Position numbers and translations under genes: made by a program. Below, piece by piece: positions 18,288 to 27,512 of a DNA stretch of 64,000 bases. Within the stretch, counting starts at the first letter, position 1; each line of letters begins with the position of its first letter. The stretch spans positions 649,641-713,640 of the forward strand of contig NZ_SORN01000002.1 in NCBI RefSeq assembly GCF_004366635.1, in the 5' to 3' direction. The notes under the pieces were generated by a model. The model was given only the letters and a program-made list of their open reading frames with translations, ran no database searches and had not been told where the DNA came from. This DNA is from Roseinatronobacter bogoriensis DSM 18756. GTDB taxonomy: Bacteria > Pseudomonadota > Alphaproteobacteria > Rhodobacterales > Rhodobacteraceae.

Positions 18288-19938
18288 CTGCCCGCCCTCC
18301 TGTCTGATACAGCGCATCCTTGAACGGCTTGGGACCAAGACGGCGGAAAGCCTCGATAAAGCTTTCGCCCTCGCTGTCGCGCAAGTCCAGATAAGCTGTG
18401 ATCAACCGGTCTATCGCCGGGATGATCTGGTCATAGGCAAAGCCCGGACCTGCACGCTCGCCCAATGCGGCTGTTTCAGTCCCGTCACCGCCAAGGGTTA
18501 TCTGGTAGTTTTCCACCCCCGCACGATCCAGCCCCAGAATCCCGATATGGCCGACATGATGGTGGCCACAGGCATTGATGCAGCCCGAAATCTTGATCTT
18601 CATCGCGCCGATATCCAGTTCGCGTGCGCGAAAGGCTTGTGCAATCTCCTGTGCCACGGGGATTGAACGGGCCGTCGCCAAAGCGCAGTAATCCATGCCG
18701 GGGCAAGCAATAATGTCCGAGATCAGGCCGATATTGGCCGTCGCAAGCCCCGCTGATTGCAACGCGGCATGAACGCTCGGCAGGTCGGATTTATGGACAT
18801 GCGGCAGGATGACATTCTGTTCATGGCTGATGCGCAACTCATCATGGCCATATTGCGCTGCCAGATCCGCCATGACGCGCATCTGATCGGCGGTCGCATC
18901 ACCGGGGGTCGCGCCATGCGCTTTCAGGCTGACCGTTACTATAGCGTAATCCGGGTGGCGATGCTGTGCAAGATTGGTGTCCGCAAAAGACCTAAACACC
19001 GGGTCATGCGCATAGGCCGTATCATATGCTGTCGTCGGCGCGTTACGAAAAGCAGGGGGCGCGAAAGCCGCGCGCAGATCGCGCAAGATAGCCTGATCGG
19101 CCCCGCCCCATTCGGCGCGCAGGGTCTTGAACCGCCGCGCAACACGGGCACGCACCTCTTCCAGCCCCAATTCGTTGACCATGATCTTGATGCGCGCCTT
19201 GTATTTGTTATCGCGCCGCCCAAAGCTGTTATAGGTGCTCAGGATCGCCTCGATATAGGGCAGCAGATCGGCCTCGGGGATGAACTCTGCCAGAACCTTG
19301 CCGATGACGGGTGTCCGACCCAGCCCACCGCCGACGACCACTTCGAAGCCCGGTTCGTCGCCCTGCAAAACCATACGCAAGCCGATATCATGTGCGCGGG
19401 TCACGGCGCGGTCATTGGGGCTGCCAGTGATGGCAATCTTGAACTTGCGCGGCAGGAACTGGAATTCGGGGTGATCGGTTGACCATTGGCGTAACAATTC
19501 GGCCACCGGGCGCGGGTCGGCAATCTCGTCCGCCGCGGCCCCTGCGAAATGATCGGCGGTGACATTGCGCACGCAATTGCCCGAAGTCTGGATGGCATGC
19601 ATGCCCACCTCGGCCAGCGAATCCAGCATATCGGGCACATCGCGCAGGCGCGGCCAGTTGAACTGGATATTCTGGCGCGTGGTGAAATGGCCATAGCCCT
19701 TGTCCCAACGCTCGGCAATCATGGCCAATTGGCGCATCTGGGCGGAATTCAGCGTGCCATAGGGAATGGCCACGCGCAGCATATAGGCGTGCAGTTGCAG
19801 ATACAGCCCGTTCATCAGGCGCAGCGGCTTGAATTCATCTTCCGTCAAGGCCCCGGAAATGCGCCGCTCGACCTGCGCGCGGAACTGGGCGTTGCGGGAC
19901 TTCAGGAATTCGTGGTCGAAACTGGAATAGGTGTACAT
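18277..19938 (-). CDS. cysI: Nitrite/sulfite reductase hemoprotein (siroheme, 4Fe-4S)
   Basis: This enzyme should reduce sulfite to sulfide with siroheme and an Fe-S cluster. The four cluster cysteines are in CPGMDYC and, about 37 residues later, CINAC. The repeated ferrite-reductase halves, with NVTADHFAG in the first, are recognisable over 553 residues. The start at 19938 (MYTYSSFD) is chosen; 19947 is a close alternative. Placement between cysG/DUF2849 and cysH argues for sulfite rather than nitrite as substrate. Confidence 0.92.
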   Translation of the reverse strand: MYTYSSFDHEFLKSRNAQFRAQVERRISGALTEDEFKPLRLMNGLYLQLHAYMLRVAIPYGTLNSAQMRQLAMIAERWDKGYGHFTTRQNIQFNWPRLRDVPDMLDSLAEVGMHAIQTSGNCVRNVTADHFAGAAADEIADPRPVAELLRQWSTDHPEFQFLPRKFKIAITGSPNDRAVTRAHDIGLRMVLQGDEPGFEVVVGGGLGRTPVIGKVLAEFIPEADLLPYIEAILSTYNSFGRRDNKYKARIKIMVNELGLEEVRARVARRFKTLRAEWGGADQAILRDLRAAFAPPAFRNAPTTAYDTAYAHDPVFRSFADTNLAQHRHPDYAIVTVSLKAHGATPGDATADQMRVMADLAAQYGHDELRISHEQNVILPHVHKSDLPSVHAALQSAGLATANIGLISDIIACPGMDYCALATARSIPVAQEIAQAFRARELDIGAMKIKISGCINACGHHHVGHIGILGLDRAGVENYQITLGGDGTETAALGERAGPGFAYDQIIPAIDRLITAYLDLRDSEGESFIEAFRRLGPKPFKDALYQTGGRADAA

Positions 19939-19980
19939 GGCAGGCAATCCTTGTGTCAGTAGGGCAATTCAGGCGCAGGG

Positions 19981-20292
19981 TCAGTTACGACACATGCCAT
20001 CTGCCTGTTTGCCATGCCGGTAGTTTGACGGGCCGCGCGCGCGAAAGGCTTCGCGGAAATGTGCAGGCTCTGGCCCATTGGGGCCGCGATGCGCAGGTGC
20101 CAGATAGGGACCGACAAGGCGTTCTGGCTGGCCCTGTGCGGCAGCCAGCGCCTGTGCGGCAGCATCTGCGTCATGGAATAGCTGTGCCTCAGTGTGCATG
20201 CGCGACCAGCCGCCCGAAGCGGTCAGATAAACGACATCCCCTTCAAAAAGGTCATTGGCTGTCAGGACCGAGGGCGTGAAATCACGGCTCAT
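19981..20292 (-). CDS. DUF2849 small protein
   Basis: A 103-residue protein of the DUF2849 family, which recurs between cysG and sulfite reductase in alphaproteobacteria. The N-terminal half (TANDLFEGDVVYLTASGGW) is the conserved core. No cofactor motif, signal or membrane helix is seen. The ATG overlaps the cysG stop as ATGA, and sulfite reductase follows after 42 bp. A role in sulfite reduction is inferred from context only. Confidence 0.85.
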   Translation of the reverse strand: MSRDFTPSVLTANDLFEGDVVYLTASGGWSRMHTEAQLFHDADAAAQALAAAQGQPERLVGPYLAPAHRGPNGPEPAHFREAFRARGPSNYRHGKQADGMCRN

Positions 20293-21668
20293 TTCGCCAC
20301 CTCCTGCAAGGTAAGGGTCTGCTGTGCTGCCCGTGGGGCCAGCCCCAGCAGGATAACGGCAGGCCCGCCCAGTGCAGCGGCTTTTTGCGGCAAGGTGGCC
20401 AGCGTCGCGCCAACAATTTGCTGATCAGCGCGTGACGCATTCTCAACCAGCGTGACCGGCATGTCCGGGGCGGCACCATGCATCAACAAACGCCCCTGTA
20501 CAAAACGGGCCGCGCGCTTGCCCATATACAGCGCCGTGACTGCGCCCGGCTCGGCCAGACCTTGCCAGTCCTGATCTGCATAGCCATTCATGTCATGGGC
20601 CGTGACCAGACGCAGCGCATGATTGCGCCCGCGCGAGGTCAGGCTTTGCCCGATACTTGCCGCAGCACTCGAAGCGGCTGTCACCCCCGGCACCACTTGC
20701 CACGGGATTCCGACCTCTTCCAGCGCGGCGATTTCTTCGTCCAACCGACCAAAAACAGAGGCATCGCCCCCTTTCAGCCGCACCACATGCGCGCCCTGCC
20801 CTGCATGCTCGATCATCAGCGCATGGATCACCTCTTGTGCGGTTGACGGGCCAAACCCTTCCTTGCCAACCGAAATGATCACAGCCTCGCGCCGCGCCAG
20901 TTCCAGAATCTCCGGTGTGACCAGACGGTCATGGATCACGACATCTGCGCGGTCCAGAAGATTGCGCGCCTTCAGTGTCATCAATTCTGGATCTCCGGGT
21001 CCGGCACTGACAAAATCAACATGTCCGATCGGGGACGGCCGTTCGAGATGCTGCGCCAGCAGATCATCCAGCGTTTGCGCCACACCGTCTTCGCCACTCC
21101 GGGCAAATGCACGCGGTCCATAGGAGTCGTAATATTCCGCCCAGAATGCACGACGACGCGGGCCTTGCGGCAAGGCCTCTGCCATCTTGCGAAATGACTT
21201 GCCGATGCGTGCAAGAACCCCAAGCGAGGGCGGCAGACTGCTTTCAAGCTGCGCCTTGATCTGGCGCGCAAGCACAGGCGCCGCACCTTCAGTGCCAATC
21301 GCCACCACAACCGGGTCACGGTCCACAATCGCGGGGGTAATGAAGTCGCTGTGTTCCAGATCGTCTACGATATTGACCAATGCGCCCGCCGCATGCCCAA
21401 GTGCTGCGATGCGTGCATCTTCGTTTTCATTCCCGGTCGCGGCATAGACCAGACGCGCGGCAGACAGATCGCAGGCCAGAACAGGCCGGTTTACAAGCGT
21501 CACCCGCGGCGTAAACGCCCGGATCTCTGGCGCAATATCAGGGGCGCAAATCGTGATCTGCGCCTCGGTCTTGAGAAGCAGCCGCAGTTTGGCAAGCGCC
21601 ATCTCTCCACCACCACCGATAACCACATTCGCGCGGGCGAGATCTAGAAAGACGGGAAAATGCTGCAT
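20289..21668 (-). CDS. cysG: Siroheme synthase CysG (trifunctional)
   Basis: CysG makes siroheme from uroporphyrinogen III, the cofactor of the sulfite reductase two genes downstream. The N-terminal part has the dehydrogenase/ferrochelatase Rossmann motif (VVIGGGGEMALAK). The C-terminal part, from about residue 215, is the SUMT methyltransferase with VSAGPGDPELMTLKA, VRLKGGDASVFGR and VPGVTAASSAAA. 459 residues is the normal fused length. It leads the minus-strand operon cysG-DUF2849-cysI-cysH-DUF934. Confidence 0.96.
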   Translation of the reverse strand: MQHFPVFLDLARANVVIGGGGEMALAKLRLLLKTEAQITICAPDIAPEIRAFTPRVTLVNRPVLACDLSAARLVYAATGNENEDARIAALGHAAGALVNIVDDLEHSDFITPAIVDRDPVVVAIGTEGAAPVLARQIKAQLESSLPPSLGVLARIGKSFRKMAEALPQGPRRRAFWAEYYDSYGPRAFARSGEDGVAQTLDDLLAQHLERPSPIGHVDFVSAGPGDPELMTLKARNLLDRADVVIHDRLVTPEILELARREAVIISVGKEGFGPSTAQEVIHALMIEHAGQGAHVVRLKGGDASVFGRLDEEIAALEEVGIPWQVVPGVTAASSAAASIGQSLTSRGRNHALRLVTAHDMNGYADQDWQGLAEPGAVTALYMGKRAARFVQGRLLMHGAAPDMPVTLVENASRADQQIVGATLATLPQKAAALGGPAVILLGLAPRAAQQTLTLQEVAK

Positions 21669-21861
21669 GGTGCGACTCCTTACGCTCTTGCAGCATTTTA
21701 GGACATTTTCCCCTCACATTGCCATATGTCTGAGTTTATAAGAACAATTTTTCACTCATTAAGTGGTTTAATGAACAAATTTATCCAACATGTACACAGG
21801 CGAACACAACAGCGTCCGCAACCCCTATGAAGTTGATGTTCTGTTTTACCTTTCCTCCAAC

Positions 21862-21890
21862 GAAAAGACCCCGGACCAAGTCCGGGGTCT
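21862..21890 (-). terminator. Rho-independent terminator of the ABC importer operon
   Basis: A perfect 11-bp stem (21866-21876 with 21880-21890, loop CAA) is followed on the minus strand by TTTTCG. It sits 22 bp past the stop of the permease gene that ends at 21913. Confidence 0.92.
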
Positions 21891-21912
21891 ATTACCGTGT
21901 CGCAAGTTGAGA

Positions 21913-22686
21913 TCAGCCCGGCGCGCGTTCGGCCCAGCCTGCGAAAATCTTCTCCAACGCGACCACGATGTAATACAGCACGATCCCCAAGAACGCCAAG
22001 GCGATCAGAACGGCAAACATCAAGGGGAAATCCGAATTGGTGCGCCCACTGTCAAACAGCGCTCCAAGCCCGCGCCCGTGTGGGCTGACGATTTCCATCA
22101 GATTGGTCCCGATAAAGGCAAGCGTGACTGCCACTTTCAACGCGCCGAAGAATTCAGGCAAGGTCTTTGGTAAAGCGATTTTCCAAAAGATTGTCGCTTG
22201 AGACGCCCCAAGCGAGCGCAGGATATCGCGATACTCCGGCTCTAGAGTCGACAACCCGATAGAAACGGATACCGCAATCGGAAAGAACGAGATCATGAAG
22301 GCCAGCAGCACTGTGTTGAAATCATGCTGGCCCACGAACATCAGCGCGACGATAGGCACAACGGTTGCCTTGGGAATCGCATTGAAACCCACCAAAAGTG
22401 GGTAGAGCGCATCGCGCATCAGCCGCGAAAACCCCATGATCATTCCCAGCAGCGTGCCGAATAGCACAGCCAGCAACAGCCCCAGCACCGTGCGCCACAA
22501 GGTCTGCCACCCCATTGTCAGAAACAGGTTCCAGTGCCGTTCAAAGGCGGGTGGCAGGTCCGAAGGGGCCGCCATCTTGAATTTCGGCCAACCATTGAAC
22601 CAGACCAGCCATTCCCAGAACGCCAGAAAGATGACAACCGCAATCAACGGAACGGCTATACCGCGCACAGTTTTCCAGCCGGTCAT
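21913..22686 (-). CDS. ABC transporter permease (SsuC/ThiX-like)
   Basis: Inner-membrane permease of an importer, 257 residues with about six hydrophobic helices. The binding-protein-dependent transport signature appears around SLGASQATIFWKIALPKTLP (EAA loop). It resembles the permeases of the nitrate/sulfonate/taurine and pyrimidine (ThiX) group. It overlaps the ATPase gene by 4 bp. Substrate cannot be read from the sequence. Confidence 0.9.
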   Translation of the reverse strand: MTGWKTVRGIAVPLIAVVIFLAFWEWLVWFNGWPKFKMAAPSDLPPAFERHWNLFLTMGWQTLWRTVLGLLLAVLFGTLLGMIMGFSRLMRDALYPLLVGFNAIPKATVVPIVALMFVGQHDFNTVLLAFMISFFPIAVSVSIGLSTLEPEYRDILRSLGASQATIFWKIALPKTLPEFFGALKVAVTLAFIGTNLMEIVSPHGRGLGALFDSGRTNSDFPLMFAVLIALAFLGIVLYYIVVALEKIFAGWAERAPG

Positions 22687-23480
22687 ATGCGCGCCTCCTC
22701 TGCTGGTGCACGCCCTTGAGCAATCTGGATCTGGTGTCGCAGGATGTTCAGCTGTTCGGCTGCGACAGGCGTGTAAAGATCCTCAAGCGTGCGTGGCCCC
22801 TCTGAGGGAATATCCAGCACATATTGTGTGCGTGCGGGCCGCCCTGACAATACAACCACCTGATCGGCAAGGAAAATTGATTCACGCAAATCATGCGTGA
22901 TTAGCACCCCGGTAAAGGGTTCGCGTTCCTTGACGCGGTGCATGGTCTGCCACAAATCCTCTCGGGTGAAGGCATCCAGCGCGCCGAAAGGCTCGTCGAG
23001 GATCAGCACATCCGGCTGATGGATCAGGGCACGGCAGAGCGACGCGCGCTGGCGCATACCACCTGACAGTTCCGAAGGGCGCTTGTCCTCGAACCCCTCC
23101 AACCCGACCAGAGACAACAGGAACCGTGCACGTTCTTCAGCTTGGCGCTTCGACAGTTTCGATGGCACGATTTCCAGCGGCAGCAGCACGTTTTTCAGGA
23201 TCGAGCGCCATTCCAACAAGACAGGGTTCTGAAAGGCCATACCAACAGTTGAACGCGGTCCCTTGACCCGCTCGCCGTGCAGCCAGACCTCTCCTTCATC
23301 GGGTTTCATCAACCCTGCGATCAACCGCGTCAGCGTGGACTTGCCGCAACCAGAGGGGCCGACAACTGCAACAAATCCGCCTTCTGCGACGCTGATCTCC
23401 AGCCCGTCAAGCACTGGCAAGGGGCCGGCATCCGTACGGTAAGCATGGCGCACGCCCTTGATTTCAATAAGATTTTGCAT
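22683..23480 (-). CDS. ABC transporter ATP-binding protein (SsuB/ThiZ-like)
   Basis: The ATPase has Walker A GPSGCGKST, a Q-loop, signature LSGGMRQR, Walker B VLILDEPFGALD and the H-loop ITHDLRE in the normal order. The start at 23480 (MQNLIEIKG) is chosen over 23510, which adds ten residues before the first strand. It sits between the permease (4-bp overlap) and the binding-protein gene. Confidence 0.93.
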   Translation of the reverse strand: MQNLIEIKGVRHAYRTDAGPLPVLDGLEISVAEGGFVAVVGPSGCGKSTLTRLIAGLMKPDEGEVWLHGERVKGPRSTVGMAFQNPVLLEWRSILKNVLLPLEIVPSKLSKRQAEERARFLLSLVGLEGFEDKRPSELSGGMRQRASLCRALIHQPDVLILDEPFGALDAFTREDLWQTMHRVKEREPFTGVLITHDLRESIFLADQVVVLSGRPARTQYVLDIPSEGPRTLEDLYTPVAAEQLNILRHQIQIAQGRAPAEEARI

Positions 23481-23539
23481 TCTCTTCCTGCATAGAAAGA
23501 CCAGCGCCATATTGGCGCTGGTCGGTGTCCGTATCCGCC

Positions 23540-24544
23540 TTAGTCCAGCTTGAAGCCGCCTTCTGGCAGGAATGCATCAGTGAAATACAGGCTCGCATCG
23601 GGCTCTGTCTGATATTCATAGGTCAGCTTGATCTGCTCGATCGAGTTGGCGAAACGATCGGAATCAATAATCCCCATCCCGTTTTCCATAACCCAGTCGG
23701 TCAGCACAGTGTCCTGCATCGCCAGCTCAAGGCGACGCAATTCCAATTCGGCATCCATTGCCGGGTTGCGGCTGACAAGGCTCTCAATTGCAGCAGCAGG
23801 GTCTGCAATGGTATCGATCCAGCCTTTTGCAACTGCCTCTAGGAAACCGGAAACGGCATCCGGATTTTCAGCTGCAAAGTCGGTGTTCACAATGACAACA
23901 TTGCCATAAAGGTCCACGCCATGATCGGCCATCAAAATGACAGTCAGATCATCCTCTGGCACGCCAAGACGCGCTGTGCTGAGGAAGGATGTGAAGGAAA
24001 AGCCGGTTACGGCCGCAACAGTGCCTTCTGCCAGCGATGGCTCGCGCGTGGGAAAGCCGACAGGCTCGATCGTGACCTGGCTGGCATCAATGCCGGTTTC
24101 GGCAACAAAGATCGGCCATTGCGCAAACGCGCCATCCGGGGGCGGTGCGCCCAGCACGCGGCCTTCCAGATCGGAGGGTGTTTCGATGCCAAGGGACTTG
24201 CGGCCAACAATGGCAAATGGCGGCTTGTCATAGACCATCATCGCGCCGATGACGGGTGCATCCGGGTTCTGGTCAAGGAATTTGATCAGGCTGTTGATAT
24301 CGGCAAAACCCACCGGAAACGCCCCGGTTGCAACCTTCGGGATCGCATCTAGGCTGCCTTGTCCGGCGGTTACTTCAACTTCCAGCCCCGCATCGGCGAA
24401 ATAGCCCTTGTCGATGGCAACGAAATACGGCGCGGATGGCCCCTCAAACCGCCAGTCAAGCGCAAATGGCATGGATGTCTGCGCATGGGCAGCAACTGCA
24501 ACAGCGCTTAGGCCGATTGCAGTAAAAATACTACGGTGAAACAT
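23540..24544 (-). CDS. ABC transporter substrate-binding protein (NMT1/THI5-like)
   Basis: Periplasmic solute-binding protein of the NMT1/THI5/SsuA fold. The start at 24544 has a perfect AGGAGGG seven bases upstream and gives a signal peptide (MFHRSIFTAIGLSAVAVAA, cleavage after HAQ). The in-frame start at 24676 adds non-signal sequence and is rejected. The mature protein has DWRFEGPSAPYFVAIDKGYF, typical of the family. Possible ligands include pyrimidine precursors, sulfonates or similar small anions. No TPP riboswitch was recognised upstream. Confidence 0.88.
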   Translation of the reverse strand: MFHRSIFTAIGLSAVAVAAHAQTSMPFALDWRFEGPSAPYFVAIDKGYFADAGLEVEVTAGQGSLDAIPKVATGAFPVGFADINSLIKFLDQNPDAPVIGAMMVYDKPPFAIVGRKSLGIETPSDLEGRVLGAPPPDGAFAQWPIFVAETGIDASQVTIEPVGFPTREPSLAEGTVAAVTGFSFTSFLSTARLGVPEDDLTVILMADHGVDLYGNVVIVNTDFAAENPDAVSGFLEAVAKGWIDTIADPAAAIESLVSRNPAMDAELELRRLELAMQDTVLTDWVMENGMGIIDSDRFANSIEQIKLTYEYQTEPDASLYFTDAFLPEGGFKLD

Positions 24545-24689
24545 CAAGATCCCTCCTGTTGGACTTACTGTGATGGTCGTAAGCCTTGCCTTGCGCGGAG
24601 TCATTGTCCACCCCCGCCGCACAGGCCACATCTGGCCTGAATGCCGCATTCTTTGGCATCCAGAGGAAAGATGCAAGAATTTTAGTCAA

Positions 24690-24995
24690 TCACAGGTGGG
24701 AGTTGCCCTGTCTTGCGGCGCGACGGCGCAGCCACCAGCCCAGCCCACCGCCCAAAGCCAGCCCAAGGGTTGCTGGCAAGACGAATACCGAAAGCATGAT
24801 GGCATACATCACACCATCCATCTGCGGTTGGCCCTGCAAGGCTAGATAAAGGCCAAGCGCTGCCAGCACATGCCCTGCCCCAAAGGCCGCGAAGGCACGT
24901 TTCCAGCCATTTCGGATCAACACCGCACCCAGCAGCGCTCCGGCCATGACCGATGCAATTATAAGCAGATAGATGCGCAGTTCCGGCCCCATCAT
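24690..24995 (-). CDS. Small multi-span membrane protein of unknown function
   Basis: A 101-residue product with three to four hydrophobic segments (IYLLIIASVMAGALLGAVLI, FGAGHVLAALGLYLAL and a glycine-rich GLALGGGLGWWL) and a basic end RRRAARQG. The ATG at 24995 overlaps the murC stop as ATGA, so it is co-translated with murC. Family not recognised. It occupies the position where murB usually follows murC in relatives. Confidence 0.7.
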   Translation of the reverse strand: MMGPELRIYLLIIASVMAGALLGAVLIRNGWKRAFAAFGAGHVLAALGLYLALQGQPQMDGVMYAIMLSVFVLPATLGLALGGGLGWWLRRRAARQGNSHL

Positions 24996-26404
24996 GCGGC
25001 CTTTGTCTGCAACCGTGGCAGCAGGCCATGCGCCCAGCCCGAAATCGTGCCCGCCCCAAGGCAAACCACCATATCACCGGGGGCTGCATGTGCGCGCACA
25101 AGGGCCTCCAGTTCATCTTCGGTACTGACGGCAAAGGCCGCACGGTGCCCATGCGCGGCCAGTCCTGCCAGAAGATCATCACGACTGGCCCCCGGAATCG
25201 GGTCCTCTCCGGCGGCATAGACTGGGGCGATACCGACGATATCGGCCTCGTTGAAACAGGTGCAGAATTCTTCAAACAGGCTTGATAGCCGGGTGAAACG
25301 ATGTGGTTGATGAATGGCTATGACTCGCCCTTGCCCACCTAGCGCCTGTCGCGCGGCCTTCAGCACGGCTGCAATCTCGACCGGGTGATGACCGTAGTCG
25401 TCAATTATCGTCACCTCCCCAACTTCGCCCACGCGGGTAAACCGGCGGTTGACCCCGCCGAACTTCATCAGCGCGCTGCGGATTTCGGTGCCATTCATGC
25501 CAAGATGCCGTGCCGCCGCCACAGCCGCGAGCGCATTGGAGACATTGTGATCCCCCGGCATGGGCAAGGCGCAATCCTTGATCACGCGCCCCTCGTCCTG
25601 AAACGCAATGTCGAATTTTGCGACACCCTTTTCATAATGCAGGTTGATCGCGCGAATGTCTGCCTGCGCATTGAACCCGAATGTCACAACGCGCCGGTCT
25701 GTCAGCTTCGCAACCAGCGCCTGCACTTCGGGGTGGTCGGTGCAGCAGATCGCCAACCCGTAAAATGGAATGCCCGAGACGAAATCATAAAACCCTTTGC
25801 GCAAAGCGTCAAAATCGCCCCAATGCTCCATATGTTCGGGGTCGATATTGGTCACAATCGCCATTGTTGCGGGCAGCCGATTGAAAGACCCGTCACTTTC
25901 ATCTGCCTCGACCACCATCCATTCGCCTGCACCGGCCCGCGCGTTTGATCCATAGGCATGGATCACACCGCCGTTGATGACTGTCGGATCCAGCCCGCCT
26001 TCATCCAGCAGGGCCGCAACCATCGTGGTTGTCGTGGTTTTGCCATGTGTCCCCGCAACCGCAATATTGGAACGCAGGCGCATCAACTCGGCCAGCATTT
26101 CGGCGCGGCGAACGACCGGCAGACCAAGGCGGCGCGCTTGTTGCAATTCGGGATTGTCGGGCTTGATCGCGGTGGACACGACGACAACGGCAGCATCGCC
26201 GATATTCTCGGCGCGCTGGCCCACGAAAACTTCGGCACCCAGCGATTCCAGACGCTCGGTTATCGCGCTGGCTTTCAGGTCAGACCCCTGCACCCGGTAA
26301 CCATGTGTCATCAGCACCTCGGCAATCCCCGACATGCCAATGCCGCCAATGCCGATAAAGTGGATCGGGCCAATATCGGTGGGCAGTTTTGTTGCCGGGC
26401 TCAT
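24992..26404 (-). CDS. murC: UDP-N-acetylmuramate--L-alanine ligase MurC
   Basis: MurC adds the first L-alanine to UDP-MurNAc. The 470-residue protein has the Rossmann start IHFIGIGGIGMSGIAE, the ATP-binding GTHGKTTTT and the central EADESDGSF, with the C-terminal ligase domain carrying DDYGHHP. It overlaps murG by 4 bp upstream and the small membrane protein downstream. Confidence 0.97.
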   Translation of the reverse strand: MSPATKLPTDIGPIHFIGIGGIGMSGIAEVLMTHGYRVQGSDLKASAITERLESLGAEVFVGQRAENIGDAAVVVVSTAIKPDNPELQQARRLGLPVVRRAEMLAELMRLRSNIAVAGTHGKTTTTTMVAALLDEGGLDPTVINGGVIHAYGSNARAGAGEWMVVEADESDGSFNRLPATMAIVTNIDPEHMEHWGDFDALRKGFYDFVSGIPFYGLAICCTDHPEVQALVAKLTDRRVVTFGFNAQADIRAINLHYEKGVAKFDIAFQDEGRVIKDCALPMPGDHNVSNALAAVAAARHLGMNGTEIRSALMKFGGVNRRFTRVGEVGEVTIIDDYGHHPVEIAAVLKAARQALGGQGRVIAIHQPHRFTRLSSLFEEFCTCFNEADIVGIAPVYAAGEDPIPGASRDDLLAGLAAHGHRAAFAVSTEDELEALVRAHAAPGDMVVCLGAGTISGWAHGLLPRLQTKAA

Positions 26405-27501
26405 GGTTTGTCCTTTCGGGCTAGGGCTTCGACCATTTCGGCCAGCCTTTCGGTTGCGTCGGCACGCCCCGCCGACAAGGCGGCCTGTGCCATAGACTGT
26501 GCGGCCTTGGGGTTGGTCAGGATCGCCTCAATACTCTCGGCCAGCGCAGGCGCTGTAAGCTGCGCTTCGGGAAAAACGACTGCTGCATCGACAGATGACA
26601 GCATTTTGGCATTTGCCGCCTGATGGTTGGCCGCCGCGGCGGCGTAGGGCACCAGCACCGAAGGCCGCCCGATAATCGAAATATCGGCAACCGAAGACGC
26701 ACCTGCGCGGCTGATGACAAGCTGACACTCTGACAGACGGCGGGGAATATCGGCAAAAAACGGGGCAATCTCGGCAGCAACGCCACCTGCTTCATAAGCG
26801 GCCACAACGCGCTCGATATCCTCCTCACGCGCCTGATGGGCAACGCCCAGATTGCGCTTGATCGCCTCGGGCAGCGCAGAAATGGCCTGCGGCACGACAT
26901 CTGACAAGATGCGCGCGCCTTGTGACCCTCCGATAACAAGCACATCCATTGGATAGTCGCCCGGCGGGATATAGCCTGCGCCCGCACGCTCCAGCACGGC
27001 GGCGCGCACGGGATTTCCGGTGAACTCACCCTCAATCCCGTCAGGCATCTGCATCGGCCAGATGCCACAGGCCAGTTTGTTCACGCGACGCGCGAATATC
27101 TGGTTCACGCGCCCTAGCACGCCGTTTTGTTCGTGGATCATTCGCGGAACGCGTAATGCCCAGGCCGCAGACAGCGCCGGAATAGAGGGATACCCGCCAA
27201 ACCCAACCACAACGCGCGGGCGATCAAACAGCATGGACAGCGCCGCAGAAAAGACACCCGCCAACAGGCGCAACGGCACCATGATCTTGTCAGCCAGCCC
27301 GCCACGGGCAAATGTGGCAGCCTTGACCTGTTCGACCTTGACCGCAACGGGAAAACCGCCCGCATACCGCGCGCCGCGCGCATCGGTCGAGAGTTTCACC
27401 CGCCAGCCCCGCGCAAGCATCGCCTCTGCCAGCGCCTGAGCGGGGAACATATGGCCCCCTGTCCCCCCGGCAGCGATCAGTAGAAGTGGCGGTCTGGCCA
27501 T
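26401..27501 (-). CDS. murG: UDP-N-acetylglucosamine transferase MurG
   Basis: MurG makes lipid II from lipid I at the inner face of the membrane. The N-terminal glycine loop IAAGGTGGHMFPAQALAE, the second loop GGSQGAR and the acceptor-site region ISRAGASSVAD are all present in 366 residues. It lies 11 bp after ftsW and overlaps murC. Confidence 0.97.
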   Translation of the reverse strand: MARPPLLLIAAGGTGGHMFPAQALAEAMLARGWRVKLSTDARGARYAGGFPVAVKVEQVKAATFARGGLADKIMVPLRLLAGVFSAALSMLFDRPRVVVGFGGYPSIPALSAAWALRVPRMIHEQNGVLGRVNQIFARRVNKLACGIWPMQMPDGIEGEFTGNPVRAAVLERAGAGYIPPGDYPMDVLVIGGSQGARILSDVVPQAISALPEAIKRNLGVAHQAREEDIERVVAAYEAGGVAAEIAPFFADIPRRLSECQLVISRAGASSVADISIIGRPSVLVPYAAAAANHQAANAKMLSSVDAAVVFPEAQLTAPALAESIEAILTNPKAAQSMAQAALSAGRADATERLAEMVEALARKDKP

Positions 27502-27512
27502 GATCTTACCCC

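Noticed and set aside
24545..24689. TPP riboswitch ahead of the NMT1/THI5-like importer
   Set aside because: The conserved CTGAGA and TGAACCTGATC-type elements are not present; only simple hairpins (for example 24622-24639) are seen.
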